Below are positions 9,351 through 17,063 of a stretch of DNA of 37,588 bases, in pieces. This DNA comes from Candidatus Dojkabacteria bacterium. GTDB lineage: Bacteria > Patescibacteriota > Dojkabacteria > B142 > OLB20. Positions within the stretch are counted from its first letter, which is position 1, and each line of letters begins with the position of its first letter. The stretch is taken from assembly GCA_020429395.1 (NCBI GenBank), contig JAGQLL010000012.1, positions 1 to 37,588 of the forward strand, read 5' to 3'. A program made the position numbers and the translations under genes. The notes beneath the pieces are model-generated. The model was given only the letters and a program-made list of their open reading frames with translations, did not search any database and was not told where the DNA came from.

Positions 9351-9373
9351 GATTAATTTTATTTGGGAAGTTT

Positions 9374-9787
9374 ATGTCAATCGAGAACCCATGTTTGACA
9401 AAATGTAGTGCTGCTTGTTGTATAGGCGAAGGTGGGTGGATTACATTCCAAAGAAGTGATGCGTCTATCACCCCAAAGCAGATTAAAAATTTTGAGGTAG
9501 CATTAAAGGAGAATGGCACACCCTATAATGTAATACATACATTCGCTTCAATAATATTTAAGAACTGGGTCAGTCCTGAAGGCATTATGTTTAAAGGAAG
9601 ATGTCCATTTCTTACAACAGAAAACCTTTGCAGTATATACGAAAGCACAGAAAGACCTATTGGATGTTATATTGCTAAACCAGGTGCGAAAACATGCAAC
9701 AAAGCCAGGAGTAATCATGGTTTCGACCCTTTACCAATCTCAACGTCAACGATTATCCCTATGAGTGATATCAACATATCTGTTTAA
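9374..9787 (+). CDS. YkgJ-like cysteine-cluster protein
   Basis: 137 residues from the ATG at 9374. An in-frame ATG at 9260 exists, but it lies inside the T-box region and upstream of the predicted promoter, so I reject it. The N-terminus has C7, C11, C15 and C16 (PCLTKCSAACC), and the second half has GRCPFL, NLC, IGCYIAKPGAKTC, the spaced-cysteine pattern of the YkgJ/UPF0153 family, thought to bind zinc or an Fe-S cluster. The biochemical role of the family is not established. It is convergent with comF and the two share a TTAA stop overlap. Confidence 0.7.
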   Translation: MSIENPCLTKCSAACCIGEGGWITFQRSDASITPKQIKNFEVALKENGTPYNVIHTFASIIFKNWVSPEGIMFKGRCPFLTTENLCSIYESTERPIGCYIAKPGAKTCNKARSNHGFDPLPISTSTIIPMSDINISV

Positions 9788-10443
9788 TCACCCCTCGCAA
9801 AAACCAACCCATAGACTTTTTCTACCCCTGCATTTTTAAGCACTTTTGCACACTCTTCTAGGGTACTTCCACTTGTCATCACATCATCTACAAGCAATAC
9901 TGATTTGTAATTGATTTGATGTTTTAGTTCAAACACGTCTTTTAGATTTTTAATCCTCTCTTCCCTATTTAAGCTTACTTGCGATTTGGTGTTTTTTGTT
10001 CTCCTTATACAGTTATCAACTCTAGCTGAAACTGCCTTGGAAAGTAATTCTGCTTGATTGAAACCCCTGTAGTTTTCTTTGAATTTATGGAGTGGTACCG
10101 GTATTGCCACCTCATAATTGATATCATATTCTAATAATTTCCTCTTCATTAATAAGCCAATCTCTGCAGAAAGCGCAAAGTAGAGATTGTACTTCATCTC
10201 CTCGATGAGAATCTTGGCATATTTGTTGTAATGAGCAACAACGATAACCCCATCTAAATTGGTTTTTCTCAGACATTTAGAATGTACCATTTCTATGGGA
10301 GAGTCTGCATGACATACATGACAAAATTGTGTTTTATAATATTCAAGTTTTTGATTTTTACATTCATCACAAAGGAGTGTTTTTTGCGTATCACAAAAAA
10401 CACACATTCTAGGGAAGAAGAGGTCTATCAAAAGTGCAAGCAT
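9784..10443 (-). CDS. comF: ComF family protein (phosphoribosyltransferase fold)
   Basis: 219 residues. The N-terminus carries two cysteine pairs (C14/C17, C25/C28) and then C41/C44, the zinc-finger region typical of ComF. The C-terminal half is a type I phosphoribosyltransferase fold with the PRPP loop LLVDDVMTSGST (about 183-194) and a PVPLHKFKENYRGFNQAELL segment, both hallmarks of the family. ComF is required for natural transformation in several bacteria, probably acting on incoming single-stranded DNA in the cytoplasm. Together with the pilus genes near 22 kb it suggests DNA uptake, although the comEA/comEC genes are not in this window. The gene is monocistronic and convergent with the YkgJ-like gene. 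Confidence 0.92.
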   Translation of the reverse strand: MLALLIDLFFPRMCVFCDTQKTLLCDECKNQKLEYYKTQFCHVCHADSPIEMVHSKCLRKTNLDGVIVVAHYNKYAKILIEEMKYNLYFALSAEIGLLMKRKLLEYDINYEVAIPVPLHKFKENYRGFNQAELLSKAVSARVDNCIRRTKNTKSQVSLNREERIKNLKDVFELKHQINYKSVLLVDDVMTSGSTLEECAKVLKNAGVEKVYGLVFARGD

Positions 10444-10519
10444 ATTAATAAGTCACTTAACCAGCCGATTAGCGGTGTTTTAACAATTTATACATTATAT
10501 TTATGATGATTTCCTGAAT

Positions 10520-10528
10520 TTATCCACA
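10520..10528 (+). promoter_or_regulatory. Perfect DnaA box in the comF/ROK divergent intergenic region
   Basis: TTATCCACA matches the strong DnaA-box consensus exactly. The 193-bp intergenic region 10444-10636 between divergent comF and the ROK gene holds this single box and AT-rich sequence. No box cluster or AT-rich unwinding tract is seen here, so it is not an origin. A chance match is possible in AT-rich DNA. Confidence 0.35.
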
Positions 10529-10636
10529 TTTCCAATTTTCTAATCTTACGAAACCCTCAGCCGACCTTACCATCAAATTTGTGCTATTTACACATGCTCC
10601 AGCAATGGTTATTATGTATTAATCAGAGACAAAGTT

Positions 10637-11476
10637 ATGTATATAGCAATTGATGTTGGCGGAACGAAAACCGCTTTTGCAAAAATTGACAAACTAGACA
10701 AACCTACCATAAGTGGTAAAGAAACTATCTCAACGCCCCAAACCTATGATGAGGCTATCGTTAAAATCTACAGTCAAATTGAAAAGTTTAGTAAGTGGCA
10801 AAAAGTAGAAGGTATTTCCATAGCGCTACCTGGAAGCGTTAGTAATGAAAAGATTGAGCTTCTCACAAACCTGCCTGATTGGAATCACAAACCCCTTCTA
10901 GAGGATGTATCGAAGAAGTTTAAAACAAAAGTGATTATGAGAAATGATGCTGTTGCAACTGCACGAGCCGAGAGGTATTTCGGACTTGCGAAAAACGAAA
11001 ACAGGTATTTATATTGCATTATCGGGACAGGATTTGGTGCTACTTACGTTCACAGAGTTGGTGATAAATTTTTGGAACTGCCTCTAGAGCCAGAGTACAT
11101 GATCGTAAATTCACACGGCACGCATAGAAACCATTTTCACACACCAGGACTGCTTGGAGCATATGCAACCGGAGCTGTAATACAAGAAAAAACGGGGATA
11201 CATTCACTAGCAAGCCTTGAAGATAGTGACCCGATTTGGGACGAGATGGTACAATACCTTGGAATTGGTTTGAATAACCTTATCACACTCTTTAAACCAC
11301 CTGTAATTATTTTCTCGGGTGGTATAATAGTGCACAGAAAATTCTTATTAAAATTATTACGCATGGAACTAGCTAAATATGTAGAATACTTGCCTCAGCC
11401 AAATCTTAAAATAACAGAATTTGGTGATGACGCAAGTCTTTATGGAGCTATTTCATTGCTTTACGAATTACAATAA
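10637..11476 (+). CDS. ROK-family sugar kinase (glucokinase-like), zinc motif altered
   Basis: 279 residues of the ROK fold. The phosphate-binding loop AIDVGGTKTAFAKI is at 4-17, catalytic D104 in MRNDAVATAR, and the second phosphate motif IIGTGFGA is at 128-135. Family members phosphorylate glucose, ManNAc, GlcNAc and related sugars or act as transcriptional repressors. There is no DNA-binding domain here, so a kinase is likely. The usual zinc signature (His, then CxCGxxGCxE) is replaced by HGTHRNHFHTPGLLGAYATG (160-179). The first His is kept, the cysteines are gone and extra histidines appear. Its stop overlaps the valS start (TAATG), which suggests translational coupling. Confidence 0.85.
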   Translation: MYIAIDVGGTKTAFAKIDKLDKPTISGKETISTPQTYDEAIVKIYSQIEKFSKWQKVEGISIALPGSVSNEKIELLTNLPDWNHKPLLEDVSKKFKTKVIMRNDAVATARAERYFGLAKNENRYLYCIIGTGFGATYVHRVGDKFLELPLEPEYMIVNSHGTHRNHFHTPGLLGAYATGAVIQEKTGIHSLASLEDSDPIWDEMVQYLGIGLNNLITLFKPPVIIFSGGIIVHRKFLLKLLRMELAKYVEYLPQPNLKITEFGDDASLYGAISLLYELQ

Positions 11477-14400
11477 TGCTTCCCAAAGGACCATATCAAC
11501 CACAATCGACCGAGGAAGAGATTTTAGCTTTTTGGCTAGAGAATAATTTCTATTCACCTGAATACAAATCTGAGAAAAAATTATCAACTAGCAACCAACC
11601 TGATAGAGAGACTTTTTCAATAGTTCTCCCACCACCAAATGCAAATGGTAATCTTCACCTTGGCCATATGTCAGGATATGCATACCAAGACTTGATGGGT
11701 AGATACAATCGGATGAAAGGCAAAAAAGTTTTACTCTTGCCTGGCAAAGACCATGCCGGTATTTTGACCGAGGTAGTTTTTGAAAAAGAACTTGAAAAAG
11801 AAGGCTTATCCAAAAAAGCTTTAGGGAGAGAAGAATTTTATAAACGTTGTTATGATTTCTGTATTAAGAACTCCGAGAATGCTCGAAGGCAGGAAAAAAA
11901 TATCGGTTTATCTGCAGATTTCGATAGAGAATTATTCACACTTGAGCCGAAAATCGTTGACGAGGTATTAAAAGCTTTCGAGTTAATGTATGAGGACAAA
12001 CTCGTCTACCGTGATAAAAGAATTATAAATTGGTGTCCTAGATGTCAGTCTGCTCTTGCCGATATCGATACTGAGTTCAAAGACTCGCAGTCCCCTTTTT
12101 ATTATTTTAAATATGCTTTCACTGAACCCGAAACTGATGCTATTAGATTAAAAAACGAATTTAACGGAAAAGTTATAGAATGGGATTTTGAAAGAAATTC
12201 AACAAAAGAAGGATCAGACAGATTGCCTTTTTCTTTTGGTAACTATCAAAATTTTGAAATAATTGGCATCGGATATGGCGATGAGCAAAAAGGCAAACTT
12301 TCAGGTAAAGTGATTGGTATTCAAATGAGACTGGATAAAAATTTCAGATTAGTAGTTTTAAATCAGGAGACAGAAATCGATATTAAGCATGAGTTAGATA
12401 AAATTTTCCTTTTTGAAATACAACACTATGCAGGTGCACATATAATTCTATTTGATGAATATAGCGAGGATCGGTTCTACACAAATGGCTTTATTTTAGG
12501 AACCGTTCGACCCGAAACCAAATTTGGTGATACTGCACTCGCAGTTGATCCAGACGATAAAAGATATAAAGAGTTTGTTGGAAAAGAGTTTGAAGTTAGG
12601 ACATTACTTGGTACATCTAAAATAAACGTTATATCCGATAACGCTGTCGATGAAAGTTTCGGAACAGGCATGGTTAAAGTCACTCCAGCACATTCTCCAG
12701 AAGATTGGGACATAGCAAAACGTCATCCAGACGAGGCATTCCCTGAGAAGCAAGTGATAGACTTCAACGGTAAAATGAATCACTTAGCCGGTAAATATCA
12801 AGGTTTGTCTGTAAAAGAAGCACGTAAAGCGATGCTAGAGGATATGAAATCAGCAGGAATGCTTGTTTACTTGGACGAAAATTATACAAATAGAATTAGA
12901 ATTTGTGAAAGGTGCAAATACCCAATAGAACCGCTCATTTCTTATCAATGGTTTGTCGACACAGAACCATTAAAGAGTGAAGCAAAAAGACTTGTTGAGG
13001 AAGGATTTACCGACATCATGCCAGAAGGTAAAAAGAAAACCTATATGCAATGGATGGAAAGTAAAGAAGACTGGTGCATCACCAGACAACTTTGGTGGGG
13101 TTATCGAGTTCCAGTCTGGTACAAGGGTGAACACTCACAGTACATCACCGAAACTGGTGAAGTGAAAGAAAAAATCGGAGATAAAATTATAAATAATCCA
13201 GAAGATTATAATGGTCTAATCTATGTTGGACATGATAATCCCAACAGCCGGAAGACTTACTTTATCCCTGGTAAACATGGTTATATGTCTCGGAAAATAT
13301 TTCCTGAAATTGCAGAAAAGTATCCGAATACAATTACAGTACAAGTTGAGAACATTGATGAACCATCTCAAGAGGACTATGCCAATGGTCTCAAAGACTA
13401 TGATTTAAAGAATTCAGTTATCATTGCACATTCGATGGGTTGTCCTGCCATTATTAATTATATCTCTGAAAATAATACTCCAATTGAAAAACTGGTATTA
13501 ATTGCACCAAAATTAATTTTTAAAGAAAAAGATAGAGCCAAGAGATACACTAAAATGCTCGAAGATTTGAGACTTGATAAACTTGAGACTTTGGTAAAGG
13601 AATTAGTGATAATTTATTCTGATAATGACGAGCATGTGACTCTAGAGGATATAAGCGAATCAATTAAAAAACAATTACCATATGCCAAGTATGTTTTACA
13701 AAAAGATGCAGATCATTTTGCAACTCCAGAACTTGATATATTCCCGGAATATTTATGGGAAGTAATTAAGGATAATGGAAACCAACTAAATATCTCCGTT
13801 CTCCGACATGGAGAGACCGAGTACAACAAACTAGGTAAATTCCATGGAATAACTGACATTGAACTAAACGAGACTGGACGAGAACAAGCTCACGAAGCAA
13901 AGGAAAAACTCGGAGCACATTATGATGTGATAATAAGCTCCCCGTTAAAAAGAGCGAGGCAAACCGCGGAAATTGTTAATGAGAAACTCGGTTTGAAAAT
14001 CATAGAAAACGATTTACTCAAAGAAAGAGATTTCGGCAACTTGGAAGGTCTAACATGGGAAGAATTTTCCGAGCAATACCCTAATGAAGCATCAAAAAAT
14101 CATATAGATTTCCAACCGGAACTTGAAAAAGGAGAACGAATTGAAGACGTTGAGAAAAGATTAAGGGAATTTATTAACTGGCTCAAAACTTCAGGCTATA
14201 AAAATCCTTTAATAGTCACACATGCAGGCGTAATCAGAGTTATTGAAAGAAAATTAAATAATCTGACTCCAGAACAATCACGAGAGAATGATCCAAAAAA
14301 TCTAGAACTAAGAAACTATAAACTTAGCGCAGCCGAATGGGTACAAGATGAAGATGTGCTTGATACTTGGTTTTCATCCGGACAATGGCCATACTTAACA

Positions 14401-15231
14401 TTGATGGTTAAGGAAGGTGATTTTAACGAATTCTACCCTTCCCAAGTTATGGAAACTGGTTGGGACATTTTATTATTCTGGGTAACCAGAATGATGTTAC
14501 TTAATCCTTATAGAGCCAAGAAATTAAATCCAAAAAGAACTGATGAACAAATCGTTCCATTCAAAAGTGTATATCTTCATGGCTTGGTTCTAGATAAAAA
14601 TGGTATCAAGATGAGTAAATCGAAAGGAAATGGAATAGATCCTTTTGAAATGATGCAAAAATATGGGACAGATGCTTTGAGATATAGTTTTATTAAAGGT
14701 AATTCAGCTGGGCAAAATTATCGTCTATATGAAGAAAAAGTTTCCTCCAATCGTAATTTCTGCAATAAAATCTGGAACGCATCAAAATTCGTACTTTTCA
14801 ATATTGAAGATTGTGGAGAAAAGTTGATCAACACAAATCAGACTGAGCTAAATTTTACTCAGGAAGATAAAGATATGCTGGAACAAATCGACAAACTTGC
14901 TGTTGAAACAACAAGAAGATTAGACGAATTTAAATTCGGAATCGCAGCAGATGAACTTTATGAGTCATTCTGGCATTATTTCGCCGATGTTTACCTGGAA
15001 AAAATTAAAACAAGGCTTTACACAAAAGATCGTGATGGAAACGCGATAAACACTTCTGAAGAAGAAATGAAATCAAGATTTAGTGCTCAATGGTTAATTC
15101 TATATTCCCTTGAGACATATCTTAAACTGCTACATCCTTTCATTCCGTTTCTCACCGAGAAAATCTGGCAGTCATTACCCAAAAGAGAAGAAGAGTCGGA
15201 ATCAATAATGTATAGTGAATGGCCTGTATAA
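11476..15231 (+). CDS. valS: Valyl-tRNA synthetase with inserted serine-hydrolase and histidine-phosphatase domains
   Basis: 1251 residues, against roughly 860-950 for a usual ValRS. Class I signatures are intact: HLGH at 61-64 (after PPPNANGN) and KMSKS at 1045-1049. The zinc-like pair WCPRC (186-190), GTVRPETKFGDTA (342-354), the CP1 editing segment GTGMVKVTPAHSPEDW (396-411), RQLWWGYRVPVWY (537-549) and DVLDTWFSSGQWP (960-972) are all ValRS motifs. Between WWG..P.WY and DVLDTWFSS a usual enzyme has about 50 residues. Here there are about 410, holding an alpha/beta hydrolase and a histidine phosphatase (separate entries). A further insertion of about 115 residues precedes TVRPET. In the editing site, the position equivalent to T. 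thermophilus D276 is S407, whereas K270, T272 and D279 are kept (K401, T403, D410). The protein ends just after the anticodon-binding domain, without the C-terminal coiled coil. The frame is intact throughout. Confidence 0.95.
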   Translation: MLPKGPYQPQSTEEEILAFWLENNFYSPEYKSEKKLSTSNQPDRETFSIVLPPPNANGNLHLGHMSGYAYQDLMGRYNRMKGKKVLLLPGKDHAGILTEVVFEKELEKEGLSKKALGREEFYKRCYDFCIKNSENARRQEKNIGLSADFDRELFTLEPKIVDEVLKAFELMYEDKLVYRDKRIINWCPRCQSALADIDTEFKDSQSPFYYFKYAFTEPETDAIRLKNEFNGKVIEWDFERNSTKEGSDRLPFSFGNYQNFEIIGIGYGDEQKGKLSGKVIGIQMRLDKNFRLVVLNQETEIDIKHELDKIFLFEIQHYAGAHIILFDEYSEDRFYTNGFILGTVRPETKFGDTALAVDPDDKRYKEFVGKEFEVRTLLGTSKINVISDNAVDESFGTGMVKVTPAHSPEDWDIAKRHPDEAFPEKQVIDFNGKMNHLAGKYQGLSVKEARKAMLEDMKSAGMLVYLDENYTNRIRICERCKYPIEPLISYQWFVDTEPLKSEAKRLVEEGFTDIMPEGKKKTYMQWMESKEDWCITRQLWWGYRVPVWYKGEHSQYITETGEVKEKIGDKIINNPEDYNGLIYVGHDNPNSRKTYFIPGKHGYMSRKIFPEIAEKYPNTITVQVENIDEPSQEDYANGLKDYDLKNSVIIAHSMGCPAIINYISENNTPIEKLVLIAPKLIFKEKDRAKRYTKMLEDLRLDKLETLVKELVIIYSDNDEHVTLEDISESIKKQLPYAKYVLQKDADHFATPELDIFPEYLWEVIKDNGNQLNISVLRHGETEYNKLGKFHGITDIELNETGREQAHEAKEKLGAHYDVIISSPLKRARQTAEIVNEKLGLKIIENDLLKERDFGNLEGLTWEEFSEQYPNEASKNHIDFQPELEKGERIEDVEKRLREFINWLKTSGYKNPLIVTHAGVIRVIERKLNNLTPEQSRENDPKNLELRNYKLSAAEWVQDEDVLDTWFSSGQWPYLTLMVKEGDFNEFYPSQVMETGWDILLFWVTRMMLLNPYRAKKLNPKRTDEQIVPFKSVYLHGLVLDKNGIKMSKSKGNGIDPFEMMQKYGTDALRYSFIKGNSAGQNYRLYEEKVSSNRNFCNKIWNASKFVLFNIEDCGEKLINTNQTELNFTQEDKDMLEQIDKLAVETTRRLDEFKFGIAADELYESFWHYFADVYLEKIKTRLYTKDRDGNAINTSEEEMKSRFSAQWLILYSLETYLKLLHPFIPFLTEKIWQSLPKREEESESIMYSEWPV
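12127..12471 (+). other. Unrecognised ~115-residue insertion in the ValRS editing-domain region
   Basis: ValRS residues about 218-332. A usual ValRS passes from the YYIKYPL strand to the TTRPETMLGDTAV strand within about 10-15 residues. Here a charged, beta-rich segment intervenes, with FEIIGIGYGDEQKGKLSGKV, an LRLVVLN-type strand and FEIQHYAGAHIILFDEY. I recognise no family in it. It sits where CP1 leaves the catalytic core, so it could sit next to the editing site or the tRNA CCA end. Confidence 0.7.
13243..13773 (+). other. RBBP9-like alpha/beta serine hydrolase domain inserted in ValRS
   Basis: ValRS residues about 590-766. The domain begins KTYFIPGKHGYMSRKIFPEI, with an RBBP9/YdeN-style opening strand and loop. 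The nucleophile elbow is AHSMGC with S653, and the following helix is PAIINYISENN. The strand LVLIAPKL follows, then YSDNDEHV with D718 as the likely acid and KDADHF with H747 as the likely base. All three triad residues are present, so the domain is probably active. The RBBP9/DUF1234 family comprises small serine hydrolases whose natural substrates are mostly unknown. Confidence 0.85.
13789..14280 (+). other. Histidine phosphatase (phosphoglycerate-mutase-like) domain inserted in ValRS
   Basis: ValRS residues about 772-935. The signature LRHGETEYN gives R777 and the phospho-acceptor H778. SSPLKRARQTAE (821-832) gives the second arginine R828. LLKERDFGNLEG supplies the acid E850 and VTHAGVIR supplies the second histidine H916. 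The full catalytic set (two Arg, two His, Glu) is conserved, so a working phosphatase is expected. Members hydrolyse many phosphomonoesters; the substrate cannot be read from the sequence. The domain returns directly to the ValRS motif DVLDTWFSS about 25 residues later. Confidence 0.92.
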
Positions 15232-15263
15232 TTTTTAATATTCTTGAGATCAGAACGAGGAGA

Positions 15264-16214
15264 TTACTTTGAGACCAGTACATCATCATCCTTAACCTCT
15301 TCAACCATTCTTTCCAAATTTGTAACAATTTGTGAAAGTTTAGGAGAATTATTTTCAATACCAACATGCGATTCCATTTCAACTCTAATCTCGTGATTTT
15401 TTAAATTAAACCTTTTTAGAACTGCGAGTTTATCGGGGACATTTTTTAATTCATTTTTAATCAAATCAATTACCTCTTCGAAACGAATCACACCCATCGC
15501 ATCATCTCCGTCTAGTGGCAATGTGAATCTATCCTGGACAAATACTCCTGCAAAATTATCCACTATTTTCAGGTTGAGCTTTTTACTATTCAAATCCGCT
15601 TCCACTCTATCGTTATCTAGTTCAGTATATGAATAATCTTCAAGCATTGAACCTTCTCCATCAAACATAAAATATTTGAAAACCTTTATGGAAACAGAAT
15701 TTTTGGTTGAACTCATCCTGAGAAAATTTTGTTCCCACAAGTTTGAAACTTCTTCTGACTGTGCGATTAGAATATACACACTTTCCTCAGGATTTGATGT
15801 ATCAACCACAATCCACTTGACCACTACATTACTATCAAGAAGTTCATATCTCAGTCTTACCTGAAGAAACTCATTGAGATGCTTTACTAGGTCGATGTAA
15901 GTAACTAGTCTGGACCAGTTGTGATTTATTGTTAATTTCTGATCAAGAATATTTGTAATAGTGTCAATTCTGCCTAATGATTGGGTTGTAGAAACTATGT
16001 CTTTATCAAAAAAAGCATCGGGAATATCATTGGAATTTTGATTAACAACCCATCTTTGTTCTTTGCAAAGATTAATAATCATACCTTCTGTATCAGTCAC
16101 CGTCTCGTTTGGAAAAATATTTAACTGTTCTAACTTTTTTACCCTTTCTCTAGTTTGTTTTGTTCTATCCAATTGTGGAGTTTCATCGATACTATTCAGT
16201 CTGTCCATTATCAA
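15264..16214 (-). CDS. Protein of unknown function downstream of tatD
   Basis: 316 residues and soluble, with no signal peptide or membrane helix. The first 35 residues are polar and helical (a TKQTRERVKKLEQ stretch). The middle is mixed alpha/beta with a repeated acidic/hydrophobic pattern (KWIVVDTSNPEESVYILIAQ), and the last 100 residues contain FTLPLDGDDAMGVIRFEEVI and an acidic C-terminus. I recognise no family. The start overlaps the end of tatD by 23 bp. A second Met two codons later is also possible. The order metG-tatD-this gene on one strand, with an 11-bp gap and an overlap, suggests one operon. The gene is convergent with valS, 32 bp away. Confidence 0.75.
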   Translation of the reverse strand: MIMDRLNSIDETPQLDRTKQTRERVKKLEQLNIFPNETVTDTEGMIINLCKEQRWVVNQNSNDIPDAFFDKDIVSTTQSLGRIDTITNILDQKLTINHNWSRLVTYIDLVKHLNEFLQVRLRYELLDSNVVVKWIVVDTSNPEESVYILIAQSEEVSNLWEQNFLRMSSTKNSVSIKVFKYFMFDGEGSMLEDYSYTELDNDRVEADLNSKKLNLKIVDNFAGVFVQDRFTLPLDGDDAMGVIRFEEVIDLIKNELKNVPDKLAVLKRFNLKNHEIRVEMESHVGIENNSPKLSQIVTNLERMVEEVKDDDVLVSK

Positions 16215-17052
16215 GATAATCGTATATTAATTTAATATTTGCTGGTTCATTAATTTTAGTCTTTGAGCCACGTGGTTGCAAAAAAGGAGCATCGGTTTCT
16301 AGAAAGACACAGTTTTTATATAAATCAAGGGGAGAATTAATTTCTCCAGCTACCCCTTGCACGCAAGCCCTCAGTTCTAGGGCTGATTTATAAGTTACAA
16401 TTCCGTTAATACCTATGGCAAAACCATTCTCAATTGCAATTTTTGCCTCAGAAAGATTTCCGGTAAATGAGTGGAAAATTCCAAACAAATCCAACCCACT
16501 CATATTGATTAACTCTAAACATTTATCGAGCGAATCTCTATGATGCATTGTTAGTGGCAATTTGTATGTACTCGAAATCTGAAGTTGACCAACAAATAGT
16601 TTCTTTTGCAGATATTTGCTTTTCTCTTTTTCCTCGGTAGATAAGTCATGCTTTTCTATCCAATAATAATCAAGTCCACATTCACCTATCATTAACACAT
16701 TGTCCTTATTTTCTTCCACAAGAGAATCTAATTCATTCAGAAGTTGATCAACCTTTTTCTCATCAATACTTTCGTCATACAAATCAGAACCAAGAACAAC
16801 GACCTCTGGATCGATACCCACAGTTGGAAAGATTATTTCAGGATATTTCTTATGTTTTTGCAGGGTATTTCGGGATGTTACAAGATCAACAGCTACATCA
16901 ACTATAAAATTTACTCCATTATTTTGGGCTCTTTTAACTGCATATTCGAGTTCGTCCTCTGACAAACCCATCAAATGTGTATGGGTATCGAAAAGTGAAT
17001 CTACATTTCCAAATTTATCCTCGAAGTACTTGAGTAACTTAGTATTTTTCAT
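16192..17052 (-). CDS. tatD: TatD-family metal-dependent hydrolase
   Basis: 286 residues, a TIM-barrel amidohydrolase-like fold. All the TatD metal ligands are visible: H24 and H26 (FDTHTHL), E124 (MIGECGLDYYW), H170/H171 (TMHHRD), H194 (GIFHSFTG) and D254 (FLETDAPFLQP). The closing RGSKTKINEPANI matches the family's RG...N.P segment. TatD enzymes are DNases, 3'-5' exonucleases or D-aminoacyl-tRNA deacylases, depending on the member. The gene lies 11 bp after metG, an arrangement also known from other bacteria (metS-yabD in Bacillus). Confidence 0.93.
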   Translation of the reverse strand: MKNTKLLKYFEDKFGNVDSLFDTHTHLMGLSEDELEYAVKRAQNNGVNFIVDVAVDLVTSRNTLQKHKKYPEIIFPTVGIDPEVVVLGSDLYDESIDEKKVDQLLNELDSLVEENKDNVLMIGECGLDYYWIEKHDLSTEEKEKSKYLQKKLFVGQLQISSTYKLPLTMHHRDSLDKCLELINMSGLDLFGIFHSFTGNLSEAKIAIENGFAIGINGIVTYKSALELRACVQGVAGEINSPLDLYKNCVFLETDAPFLQPRGSKTKINEPANIKLIYDYLDNGQTE

Positions 17053-17063
17053 TTACATCGCAA

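Noticed and set aside
9260-9373. N-terminal extension of the YkgJ-like protein from the ATG at 9260
   Set aside because: It lies inside the T-box region, upstream of the predicted promoter, and the first 38 residues look unrelated to the family.
12477-12713. Minus-strand ORF within valS
   Set aside because: Shadow of the conserved ValRS frame; no protein-like features.
15152-15382. Continuation of ValRS or a separate small gene on the minus strand
   Set aside because: It overlaps the valS 3' end and the unknown gene and has no start signal.
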